A stretch of DNA of 64,000 nt from Watersipora subatra (Eukaryota; Bryozoa; Gymnolaemata; Cheilostomatida; Watersiporidae): the NCBI RefSeq assembly GCF_963576615.1, contig NC_088708.1, positions 3,844,001 to 3,908,000 of the forward strand, given 5' to 3'. Shown in pieces: positions 36,701-48,700 of the stretch. The position numbers and the translations under genes are program-made. The notes under the pieces were generated by a model that saw only the letters and a list, made by a program, of their open reading frames with translations, did not search any database and had not been told where the DNA came from. Every line of letters begins with the position of its first letter. Within the stretch, counting starts at the first letter, position 1.

Positions 36701-39700
36701 AGCCCCAAGCATATGCAGTGTTTCATGTCTTACATAACGCTTGCTTTGCTGTCCATTACTAAATACAGTAATACAATACTGGATACTATGTCGCTGCTGG
36801 TTATTAGCTAATGGCATTACTATTACTGCTAAGAAAGTAAATAGACTGCAGTCATATAGGATTGAAGACAATTCACATAATGCGCGGAAAGTAAGCCAAA
36901 TCTTAGTTTTCGAACGAGTATTTGTATGTAACTTTCTTTAAAATGTTGCCCTTTACAAATACGCATGAGGGCTGAACCTCTAAAAAAATTTTTGTTAAGG
37001 AGAATGAACATTTCTGATGTGATTTGACATACACACTTCATGTAAATCTATATATATTATTGTAACATATATAAAGTATGGCAGGAGGTGCTGTGTATTT
37101 AGACGTGATGCCTGACAAGCAAAGCATCAACTAGAATGCTAATGATTGTCATGCAATAAAATATAAAGTACAAAATAACCTGTGTAAACCCCAAAGTTTT
37201 ACTGTTTCTTCCGTTAAATCTGATGTCAGCGTCACAGAATGTGCTAAGAGATTCCACACTGCAGCAACCTCCTGTTAGCTTTCCTAAGCCGCTGTACAGC
37301 GCGTCCTTGGGGTGCATCGATAGCCACCAGCCTGTATCATAGGGTTTGAGCTACATTGAAAATATTGAGCAATGCAGATTTTGTTAGCTGTGGTTTCAAA
37401 GCTGTTGGTGAGAATACATGCTATTCTCAATCTGCTGAAACTTCACAATACTTAATTACAACACTTACTACTGTCCATTGAATTATTATTTCTTACCATC
37501 AAAAACATAGATAGGATAGTTGCAGATTACTCCACCATCAATATACATATTTGAGTTTCCGTTTGCATGCAGCATGCTGTGGGGTTCGAGAACTCCTGTA
37601 TATAAATAAAAGAAATAGTTCTTTTGCCTCTGTTAACCCAAGTGAGGTGACTATGTTTAATCAAGCACTGGTCTTTCATCTGAGACCTGGGGAGTTTGAG
37701 CACTGAACTAAAGATCTTTGCCGTTCCCAAAAACCATAGATATATATACCTATCTTATATATCTATGCCAAAAACTTATATATCTATGCCAAAAACTCAC
37801 TTGTCTGCAACTGACTTGTGTTAATTGTTGCCGGTATTTGGGCAAGTCACATTGGATGTGCAGATGTCACTGCATGCAATGCTCCAATGACTACTGGAAT
37901 TACATACATACATGCCAGCACTATATACACATTGATGTATACGTGCACATACATGTATATACAAAGCAACAATTGCAAGCAAACAAGGCCAACTTTCAGT
38001 TGCTGTACATTTGCGACTCATGAGCGATGCATGAATTTTGTTGGCTTTTGATTGGTTTAGCCTGTGTGACGGCTGCTCTGTTTTGCATGAACCTACCTGG
38101 CACAGATATCGACATACGAATAGCTTTCCGTACAGAGAGATTTGGAGTCGTCTTTGGGTGGCAGTATTCCTCTCGACCTGTGTTCATGTTGAGTATAATG
38201 ACACAGAGCTCTGTGCCAAATCTCTCATATACCTATCAAATGAGACAGGAGTTCTCTAACACTTTTTTAGAATTTACATAAACAAACATGCGTCTTTTAT
38301 GACTATATGAATTGACTGAAGCTAACTGAACAATGATTTTGTAACTGAACAATTGATTCTGTAATATTACAGTTGTTGAATTTTGAAGGTGCTCTAATCG
38401 CTGCATATGTGTCATCATATGACAATTCGTGCTTTAGTTTGCTACCATATATTTGGCAAACTGCTGTAGTGTTTTCTAGTTAAAATTATAAACTAACTTG
38501 TTGGAAGGTTATATCAGGATCCTGGGTCTTGACAGCGAGACAGCGGCCATACCAGTCATAGAATTTCTTGCCAGGGTTGAGACCGAGCGTACCAACAAGC
38601 CGAGGCAAGAAGCACAGCAGCTCAAATCGGCTGTCTACAAGCAGCAAGATTTGTTAAAAGTTGGCAGCAGCATATTGTGCTGCCTTATATGGCCCTAAAC
38701 ACTGATGATTATTTTAACCTTAGTGTTTTAGTGTAAACAGAGAAGCCAGTAAGGACCGAAGGAAAAGGGAGCAAAGAGAGTTATGTAATACTTGTGTTTA
38801 GTAGTTACAAAGGTGATACATCTATGAATCACTATACATGTAACTACAACTCTTTTTTGTTGTTTATATGAAGCTGGGTAAGTGATTTCGATTAAATTTG
38901 CTAGATGAATGAGCCTGGCAAGCAATGGATTCAGTCCTAGCTAAGTTCTGCTTGTTACAAGTCAGTATTGTCAATGTTTTAGGTCAGACACACATGTCTA
39001 TGAAGAGCTGCTCACCAGCACCTCTAGAGTAACTTGTACCACACTATAGAGTACCACACCAGAGAGTACCACACCATAGAGTATCACACTATAGAGTACC
39101 ACACCATATAGTACCACACTATAGAGTACCACACCGTAGAGTACCACACCATATAGTACCACACTATAGAATACCACACTATAGAGTTCCACACCATAGA
39201 GTACCGCACTATAGAGTATCGCACCATAGAGTATCACACTATATAGTACCACACCATAGAGTATCACACTATATAGTACCACACCATAGAGTACCACACT
39301 ATAGAGTACCACACCATATAGTACCACACTATAGAGTACCACACCATAGAGTACCACACCATATAGCACCACAATATAGAGTACCACACTATAGAGTGCC
39401 ACACCATAGAGTACCGCAGTATAGAGTACCACACTATATAGTACCACACCATAGAGTACCACACCATAGAGTACCGCACTATAGAGTATCGCACCATAGA
39501 GTATCACACTATATAGTACCACATCATAGAGTATCACACCATAGAGTACCACACCAGAGAGTACCACACCATAGAGTATCACACTATAGAGTACCACACC
39601 ATATAGTACCACACTATAGAGTACCACACCGTAGAGTACCACACCATATAGTACCACACTATAGAATACCACACTATAGAGTGCCACACCATAGAGTACC

Positions 39701-42700
39701 GCACTATAGAGTATCGCACCATAGAGTATCACACTATAGAGTACCACACCATATAGTACCACACTATAGAGTACCACACTATAGAGTACCACACCATATA
39801 ATACCACACTATAGAATACCACAATATAGAGTGCCACACGATAGAGTACCGCAGTATAGAGTACCACACTATATAGTACCACACCATAGAGTACCACACC
39901 ATAGAATACCGCACTATAGAGTATCGCACCATAGAGTATCACACTATATAGTACCACATCATAGAGTATCACACCATAGAGTACCACACTGTAGAGTACC
40001 ACACCATAGAGTACTACACCATAGAGTATCACACTATAGAGTACCACACTATTATAGAGTACCACACTATATAGTACCACACTATAGAGTACCGCACTAT
40101 TATAGTTTTGCACCATAGAGTATCACACTATATAGTACCACACCATATAGTACCACACTATAGAGTACCACACCATAGAGTACCACACCATAGAGTACCA
40201 CACTATATAGTACCACACTATAGAGTACCACACCATAGAGTACCACACTATAGAGTACCACACTATAGAGTATCGCACCATAGAGTATCACACTATATAG
40301 TACCACACTATAGAGTACCAAACCATAGAGTACCACACTATAGAGTACCACACCATAGAGTACCACACTATAGAGTACCACACCATAGAGTACCACACCA
40401 TAGAGTACCACACTATAGAGTACCACACTATAGAGTATCGCACCATAGAGTATCACACTATATAGTACCACACTATAGAGTACCACACCGTAGAGTACCA
40501 CACCATATAGTACCACACTATAGAATACCACACTATAGAGTGCCACACCATAGAGTACCGCACTATAGAGTATCGCACCATAGAGTATCACACTATAGAG
40601 TACCACACCATATAGTACCACACTATAGAGTATCACACTATAGAGTACCACACTATTATTATAGAGTACCACACTATTATAGTGTATCACACTATAGAGT
40701 ACCACACTATTATAGAGTACCACACTATATAGTACCACACTATAGAGTACCGCACTATTATAGTTTTGCACCATAGAGTATCACACTATATAGTACCACA
40801 CTATAGAGTACCACACCGTAGAGTACCACACCATATAGTACCACACTATAGAATACCACACTATAGAGTTCCACACCATAGAGTACCGCACTATAGAGTA
40901 TCGCACCATAGAGTATCACACTATAGAGTACCACACTATAGAGTACCACACCGTAGAGTACCACACCATATAGTACCACACTATAGAATACCACACTATA
41001 GAGTTCCACACCATATAGTACCACACTATAGAGTATCACACTATAGAGTACCACACTATTATTATAGAGTACCACACTATTATAGTGTATCACACTATAG
41101 AGTACCACACTATTATAGAGTACCACACTATATAGTACCACACTATAGAGTACCGCACTATTATAGTTTTGCACCATAGAGTATCACACTATATAGTACC
41201 ACACTATAAAGTACCACACTATAGAGTACCGCACTATTATAGTTTTGCACCATAGAGTATCACACTATATAGTACCACACTATAAAGTATCACACTATAT
41301 AGTACCACACTATAAAGTACCACACTATAGAGTACCACACCATAGAGTACCACACTATAGAGTACCACACCATAGAGTACCACACCATAGTGTATCACAC
41401 TATAGAGTACCACACTATTATAGAGTATCACACTATATAGTACCACACTATAGAGTACCAAACCATAGAGTACCACACTATAGAGTACCACACCATAGAG
41501 TACCACACTATAGAGTACCACACCATAGAGTACCACACCATAGAGTACCACACTATAGAGTACCACACTATAGAGTATCGCACCATAGAGTATCACACTA
41601 TATAGTACCACACTATAGAGTACCACACCATAGAGTACCACACTATAGAGTACCGCACTATTATAGTTTTGCACCATAGAGCATCACACTATATAGTACC
41701 ACACTATAAAGTACCACACTATAGAGTACCACACCATAGAGTACCACACTATAGAGTACCACACCATAGAGTGCCACACCATAGAGTATCACACTATAGA
41801 GTACCGCACTATAGAGTACCACACCATAGAGTACCACACCATAGAGTATCACACTATGGAGTACTACACTATAGAGTACCACACTATAGAGTACTACACT
41901 ATAGAGTACGACATCATAGGGTAATACACGATAGAGTACCACATCATAGTATTATTATAGATTGCTTCTTGTAATATGATTTCTAGTTTTGTGGCTATTT
42001 AAATAGCAGACAATACTAGTAACTGTAACCATGTGTACCATGTTACGTACGTTACAAAGGAGAGCATATTTAATGTTCTGAGAGTGATAGTATAGGTTTT
42101 CCTCTTCAATCAACCTAATTATCATCTATACTATGGTAAAGATGTTCTCATTTTCTTGATTTCAAAGTTTTGTAGTATTTATCTTTACGCAAAACTTAAT
42201 TACAATAAAAATTTATTTCAACTCTTCTAATTCTGTTTGAGATTTCATCTACGGCTTCAGAAGTGGCTCAGGAAATCTTAAATGAAATAATATCAGTTTA
42301 CTAATGATCATTATGTTATAATATAATTTATTATAATAATAATTATAATCATTATATAGATTATATCATCAATCATCATGATATCAGCTAGTCGCACTTG
42401 CATACAAGGATGTTTATAAACTTGGTTAAAACACAGAAGTTGTTGATGAGGGAAAATGAGCTTAGTGTCATAACTTTGTGCATCATAAAGTGCTAAGAAT
42501 TAAAGGGATTTTGTAAAACCTTGTATAATAGGATATTTGTGCATTATAGACTAATTGCAAAGAACTGTGAAAATATGAAACGAGCACAAAAAAAACAGCG
42601 GCATTTTTTGATAGGGCAATCTGCTTGCTCAGAAATCTTACCATATCAGGATTATACTGTTATAAATATTATTGTCATTATTTATTGTTCTTATATGCAC

Positions 42701-44440
42701 CATGTTATACTGTTTGATACAGCGTTGTAACACGTAATGTAATAATATAATATATTGTGTAGTACTGCATTACGTTAAAATACATTACATGATAATCTAT
42801 CACATTATACGGTGCTGTTGTGCATACATATGTTATTAGAGAATAATATAGGTAGCCTACATATTTACATATTGCATTAAGCCATGGTATAAGTCAGATA
42901 TGTTTAAGGCGGTGAGCAGTACCTCTGATGAATATGCTCAAGTCTTGCAGATACAAGGCAACCAACTCATCAACACTGAATCCTACGGACATGAAACCGG
43001 CAACACTGGCTCCGATGCTTACTCCAGCAAATCTTGTCATCCGAATGCCTGCATCTTCCAGGCACTGCAAGCAAATTTTTTTATATTAAGTAGCAGATAT
43101 TCGGTATTGCTCTGGCCGGCTTGCATGTAAATTAGATTGATAGTGGGCTGTTGCGTGTAAACCTTTTCAGCGAGACAACTTGTCTCTTGCACATGAGATT
43201 CGTGGTTAAATATAAAAGTGGTTGCAAAACACATGATTATCAGAAATGATAACTTGAAAATGAAATAAATTGATTTTACCAGGTTTCATTTAGCTAGTGT
43301 TGTATTTTTGAAGCAATGTTTTGATTCAAGTCCATTTGGCATACCTTCCTATTTAGTATGTGCTGGACAAAAGACTGTAATTGGAATCCTTCTAGGGGTA
43401 CAGGATGAGCCCGTAAAAACTTGCTAGTTGTTCAGAAGGTGTTCAATATATTGACCGCTAACATTGGGAAACAGCAAGAGGTTAGCTATTGTGCTAAAGA
43501 AACAGCATGTGTCTACAATCAATACAGGCACCGACGTAGCCGAGATTACAAGCTTTTGTTGGCTTATCCTTCTAGGGAGCTGAGTGATTTTGATCAGCTG
43601 CTAAAAGTGACGGCCAGAGTATATCCTTTGGCTGCCACTGGCATGAGATATCAGAAGGCCAGTGGTGGCTGAAGATAAAAAGCTAAAATACAAAAAGGCT
43701 ACTGAGCGCGTGCAAGTGCAGTCGAGCAAACCTTTAAAAAGAAATGCCTATTCAGACATCATAGGAACTAAGGCTATAGACTGCTCAGGCTGTAGAATCT
43801 AAACCAGAAGAAAAACTAGCAAGTGCCATGTGAAACTTGTGTCAGCAATGAATGTTACAGATTGATTCAGTAGCGCTTGGCTATTGTCACCCAGCCAAAC
43901 TGGAATATATTACAGTTGGCTAGCTAAAATAACAATCTATTCTACAGCGCAGCTGTTGCATAACCAGTCAGAGCAGGTAGGGATTATTAAGTAAATAAAC
44001 TTGACCTGACCAACCTTCAGCGCGCCGATATACGCTATTCCTTTAACACCTCCACCTTCAAAAGCTGCATTTTCAAAAGGGAAGTCAAATGCTGCCATCT
44101 CGTCAACTTTTGGTACAAATCCAGCCATTGTGAGGTCGGACAAGGCCCTAGACTTAGCTTCAGCCAATAGGTTTATAGCCTCTGTATGAGAGATACGGTC
44201 ATCCGCTAAAGGCAGAAGTAAAGTTTCATTTCCACATGTTGCTGTTTTGTCTGACTGCCAATGTTCAGTGAGGCTATTGTCTGCTGCTCTCATGTTTCCA
44301 TTCTGATCTGTTTCCTTTTGCTGCCTCTGGCCAAGTTTGCTGTCTCGAGACTCGTCATGCCCTGAGCCAGTTGAGTTGTTGCTAAAGTTAGATTCCTTCT
44401 GTTCTTGTCGATTGCAGGTTCTAGAAAGGCGCGAGCCCAT
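30731..44440 (-). CDS. Patatin-like phospholipase domain protein, 13 exons
   Basis: Exons in coding order: 44440-44015, 43064-42923, 38634-38498, 38232-38097, 37595-37497, 37331-37180, 36691-36594, 35352-35268, 35110-35042, 32906-32805, 32447-32283, 31878-31783, 30898-30731. All junctions are GT-AG and in phase, giving 624 residues with no stop. The start MGSRLS fits N-myristoylation. Residues 10-80 are polar and probably disordered. The patatin domain spans about 120-365: oxyanion loop GGGVKG (129-134), nucleophile elbow GVSIG (Ser158), HPKTTPNLSVRKAIRMS (E4), and the DGG box (Asp300) in YIDGGVICNYPI, then FDGWWLSM. The rest (about 365-624) is helical, without transmembrane segments. The Ser-Asp dyad predicts hydrolysis of acyl esters of (phospho)lipids, probably at a cytosolic membrane face. 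Introns 2, 7, 9 and 12 carry repeats. The exon 7-8 region is the least certain. Confidence 0.9.
31206..31305. repeat. 32-bp tandem repeat, three copies
   Basis: Three nearly identical units sharing AGGTGCCCATACAAGAGATG inside the last intron of the patatin gene. Confidence 0.9.
33243..33311. repeat. AGTTCACTNTA tandem repeat
   Basis: Five imperfect units of AGTTCACTCTA(A) type, about 14-15 bp apart, inside patatin intron 9. Confidence 0.8.
34280..34600. mobile_element. Relic of the Tigger-like MITE family (copy 3)
   Basis: The plus-strand segment from about 34472, with GCGATCAAGTTTTG and ACGTCCTGGCAGTCA followed by ATCACCTCAAAC, matches the interiors of the elements at 5282 and 61341. The first part is also present in inverted orientation at about 34285-34322, so this copy is rearranged or folded back. 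No termini were found. It lies in patatin intron 9. Confidence 0.6.
35432..36299. repeat. 27-bp minisatellite, about 32 copies
   Basis: The unit is AGTCTGAGTAGAGTTACACA plus TAGRTCT. It lies wholly within patatin intron 7. The period is divisible by three and one frame on each strand lacks stops: SLSRVTHRS on plus and MCNSTQTRP on minus, making frames of 287 and 319 codons. Variant units recur in order (for example THRS, IHRY, THRY, THRS around 35937-36150), showing a 108-bp higher-order period. Not a gene by any other sign. Confidence 0.97.
39037..41949. repeat. 15-bp satellite-like array, about 190 copies
   Basis: The unit is ACCACACTATAGAGT with variants at fixed sites (ACTATA/ACCATA, GAGT/TAGT, ACC/ATC/GCG). 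It fills most of patatin intron 2. Longer blocks recur, each ending with the variant TATAGTTTTGCACC at about 40100, 40761, 41162, 41236 and 41661, so higher-order units of roughly 660, 400, 75 and 425 bp were duplicated. Stop-free frames on both strands (VVLYS on minus, VPHYR/VPHHR on plus) are artefacts of the 15-bp period. Confidence 0.98.
41950..42922. other. Rest of patatin intron 2
   Basis: AT-rich, with dense ATAATAT/TTATAAT blocks at about 42310-42370. No coding sequence recognised. Confidence 0.5.
43400..43680 (+). pseudogene. Possible retroelement fragment in patatin intron 1
   Basis: An open plus-strand stretch encodes RELSDFDQLLKVTARVYPL. This resembles the short 'S.w..LLRVTA.VLRF' block between RNase H and integrase in BEL/Pao retrotransposons. 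It is antisense to the host gene and has no LTRs or neighbouring pol domains. The assignment rests on this one motif. Confidence 0.25.
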
Positions 44441-45665
44441 GCTGCATTGATAAGTTAAAAACTGGAAGGAATATGTAGCGCATTACGAGGTTCCCCCTGG
44501 CTTCACATGTCTCCTAACACAACGCGTCTCCTGACCCTAACCATCGCCTGAGTATGACAGAGAGAAAAAGATGGGTGATTATTGATACTGTGAAAGGCAT
44601 GAGAATCCAGATGGCTGCGTAAGTCGGTCTATTGATTGTTCACAAGCCAATAATCACCGTCTCATGCACAATGCTATACACAATCCTAACCATGCACCGC
44701 ACTCTTCTCCAATCGTTCATCACTCTTTTCTATTTGTCTAATGATTGAAAAGCACAAGAGAAAATATTACCATAAATCTCACCTCAAGCGACCTTTTTAT
44801 AAAATATGACTGGCATTCCTCTGTTTCATTTTTTACATAATTAGGTACTTGTATGTATGTATAACTTTTTATGGGCTATCATCAACAAAAAAATGTTTCT
44901 CATTAAATTCCAAAAATAAAAAATTCTGCTTCTCGAACCAATTTATCTACATGGTAAACCCCAATTCCTGCCCTCTACCTCTACTAATTATACTAAAATT
45001 ATACTCTTATATGTTGTTTGTGGTCAATATGTCTTTGTAATCTTTGCAGAGAACCTTCAATAGGTTCTTTTGAATTCATTCTATAGCAATGCCAAGGGCT
45101 AAGTTATAGGCAATGATAGGATAACTCCCAAAACCTATCAAAATTTGTTTCCCTTTGTCTATTTAAGCATTCATACTATCAATCACAATAAGAGTAAGTA
45201 AATTCTTGCATCAACATACCAGTAATAATCATGCCAAGCTTTCAGCATGTTTTTAACTATGAATATACTGATAGCTTCCTCTCTTCACTGCCAGCGATGT
45301 TCTTTCAGTTGTGCTTGGATGCTTAATCTGTCATGGTAGATGATGCAAGCATAAGGGTGTGGGACTAGACTCGACATATGTTATCACTAATCTAAAAGCA
45401 ATACAGAATATTCAAGTCAACCAAATACTTTTTTACCTTGACTCACTTTCCTGCTGTACAGCGCAGACGTGCACATGTCCAGACTCTCAAATAACCACTA
45501 TCATCCAAACTTCATTCATTTTAATTGTTATCAACACAAACCTTGCTGATTATACATTGATAAAAGGTAACCTATGTTCTATGCATGCATGGCTGAATAC
45601 ACGCATATCGTTCCCCACCCGTGTCTATATAAGTATTTCAATTGATTTTCTAGGCAAGGAGGCAG

Positions 45666-45696
45666 CATAAAAGCGCTGGCCAGGCATTCACTCAGC
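45666..45696 (+). promoter_or_regulatory. Core promoter of the Ras-like gene (TATA + Inr)
   Basis: CATAAAAG at 45666-45673 lies about 26 bp before an initiator-like TCAGCATT at 45692, which itself is about 20 bp before the ATG. Another TATATAAG occurs at about 45626. The TATA-Inr spacing is canonical; the resulting 5' UTR would be very short. Confidence 0.5.
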
Positions 45697-45713
45697 ATTG
45701 ACTATAGAGCAGC

Positions 45714-48700
45714 ATGTACGGCATGAGGAGAGCTGTCATACAAGGTCTGACTGGACAGACGCACTATAACATCGTTCTCCTCGGGGATGTTAAGTCTGGT
45801 AAGACAACTCTTGCGCATCAGTACATGTTCAACACAGTCAGGAACAGCTACAAGCCAACTGTAGAGGACTGCTACATGACGCTTGCTCAGCTGCCTAGTA
45901 AGTGATACAAAACACTACGGTTTCAGGTATAAACAATTCAGTGACAATAACATTTACATGCAAGTAAAAAAATCTAAATGCATCACATTCAGTTACAGAA
46001 AGTATGGTACATGTATATGAGTTACAGTAATTACATGTATATAAGTTACAGTAAGTACATGTATATGAGTTACAGTAAGTACATGTATATGAGTTACAGT
46101 AAGAACATGTATTTGAGTTACAGTAAGTATATGAGACAAGCATGAGAATAGGTCTACTGAGCAGGCTATTGTAGAATGTTAAAGGGAGGTCAGCAGAAGG
46201 CTCCTTACTTTTCTTAGTATGTATCAATTATAATAAATTGAATTGGAACTTTTTAGATTATTCAAATGTGAAGGACAGTTTAACATGGTCGGGGGACGAG
46301 TGTTGCATGTTTGAGCACCCTTAATATTGCCAACTCTTGTGAGAACGCTTTATATCGAAAATAGGACCCGGTCTATGCTGAAAATAAGACCCAGTCTATG
46401 CTGCAAATAGGACCTAGTCTATGCTGAAAATAGGACCCAGTCTATGCTGGAAATAAGACCGAGTCTATGCTGAAAATAGGACCGAGTCTATGCTGAAAAT
46501 AGGACCGAGTCTATGCTGAAAATAAGACCCAGTCTTTGCTGAAAATAGGACCCAGTCTATGCTGAAAGTAGGACCCAGTCTATGCTGAAAATAGGACCCA
46601 GTCTATGCTGAAAGTAGGACCCAGTCTATGATGAAAATGGGACCCAGTCTATGCTGAAAGTAGGACCCAGTCTATGCTGAAAGTAGGACCCAGTCTATGC
46701 TGAAAGTAGGACCCAGTCTATGCTGAAAAGCAAGTCTGACATTTTTACTCGGATATGTTTTCCAAGACAAAAGCTTACAAGAAAAAATAACTTTTTTTGC
46801 CCACTTCTAGCTTTTCATTAAGAAGCTACCCGCTTGAAAATAGCAGATTTCATATGTACTCCAAACTAAACTCACTTCCGCTAGCTCCTGTTTTACGGTG
46901 CAATTACTTAGATTTCGTCAGCATCCCTTACAGTAACAGGACTTGCTGGTGGTTAACCAGCTCCCCAAGGAAACCGCTCAGTTTATCTGAATTTGACAGA
47001 CTATTAACAAACAAATTTAACTAACCTAAAAAACTGGTAATACCTTCTGCGAATGTTTGTTTTGGCAAAGTTAAACCAGCGCAGCTAGCAACACTGTAGT
47101 AGATCCCAAAGATTACAATAAACATGCATGGTAACTATCACAGTTAGTAGCAAAAACTTAACAGTGTGGAGAGATCGTAAGCCACCTGAATCTGTTATCA
47201 AGAAGTTTCACAAGCAAGCGTGCTGACTTGACGACATCACGTGCTCGCATACTGGCTCAACAAAATTTAGCATGCTGTCACCCAACCTCTCCCTACACGA
47301 CCTACAATTTATAACCGACGAATAAAGTCAAACTCAACTCCGTGGGGAAGAAGACAGCGCCAGAGGGTGTGTCAGCATCTCTGAGGGGAGCATCCCATTG
47401 ACTCTGAGAGTAGGATTGGTCGACAGGGCAAAGATCCCATTGCTAACCATATCACACGCGTGACTAATCAAAAAGTTTTTTCGAAGAATCTGCCATGGTT
47501 TGCAATATTCGGAGGCTGCAAGACATTGATGTAGTATTAGCTTGCTACTATACAGCTGTTAGTGACGGCTTAGAGCACTGCAGTTGTCTCACGTCTTTCC
47601 GTGACATCAAATGAATTGGAGTAATGTAATTATAATGCCTCATCCAACATGGCTGGAGAGTCACTGATCAGTAAGACTGCCAAACAGTCTCTTGGTAACC
47701 TCGAAGAACAAGTTTAATGTTGGCTCAAATGCAGCCGGATAGTTCAACTACCACCATCTTCTTATAACTCCGAAAAATTCACAATTTTGTTTTTTCAAGA
47801 AACGAATTTAGACAGTGAAAGATTATTTTTGTAAAAATTCATTATTTTGTAGTGGTAAAGCTGAGAGGCTGTATCATAGCTGTAGGAATTGAACTCGGAG
47901 TTTTACCTGATGCCGACATTAACCAAGGAGTGTGCAAGCAGAACTAAAAATAGTTTTTTCATATTTTCAACTATATTTTACTGGTTAGCTTTTACACTCT
48001 AAGTATAAGGTACATATAAAATACATGTATATATATATATATATATATAACATGCATAGAGAGGGCGGTAGGCAAATATAGCTCTGCACTAGAAAATCAG
48101 CATCACGTGAGGGAAATGCTTCCGATTACATCATAAGCGGCACTGCTATCCAAACAATTAGTGATAACGCTTATCACTCTCTACGCTTAGAGTACTAGAG
48201 AGACCATTGGCTAACTATTTATTTTCATGCAGCGTATCCAAGCAACAATTGTACACTAAATTGTATTCGTTCCATAGGACAAGCCTTCTTCCAAAGAATT
48301 CCTCAATCGGTATTTGTTTTTGTTAGTTCAGATATTAATGTCCCTTCATTTACAGTATAGTAACGGTGTTCTAATCAGCTGTTAGCGCAACAATGACTCA
48401 TCAACATTGTCAACAAAGGCCTTAACCATATAAAATACATTGTTCTGGAATGTTCTGCACAATAGCTCAAATATTCTTTACACATTTCTCAACGTCGCCT
48501 GCTGCTACAACTTGAAATGGTTAACCGCGTCATTGAACAGGGGATTTTCAGTGTAAAATAGAGAAACAGATTGTATTTTATAGGCATATTTCTTGTTTGC
48601 AGATGGCAAGTATAAGACAGTGAACATTGTTGACACAGCGGGCTCTATGGAGTTTCCCGCAATGATTGAATTAAGAATCAGATCTGCGACAGCAGTTATC

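Noticed and set aside
37718-38259. Overlapping plus-strand frames
   Set aside because: They are antisense shadows of patatin exon 4 and its flanking introns.
38998-40116. 372-codon minus-strand frame (VVLYS repeats)
   Set aside because: It is the 15-bp array read in a stop-free frame; the same bases are open on the plus strand too, and the array lies between two well-supported patatin exons.
39037-41949. CRISPR array
   Set aside because: There are no spacers: units are contiguous. The sequence is eukaryotic, and no cas genes are present.
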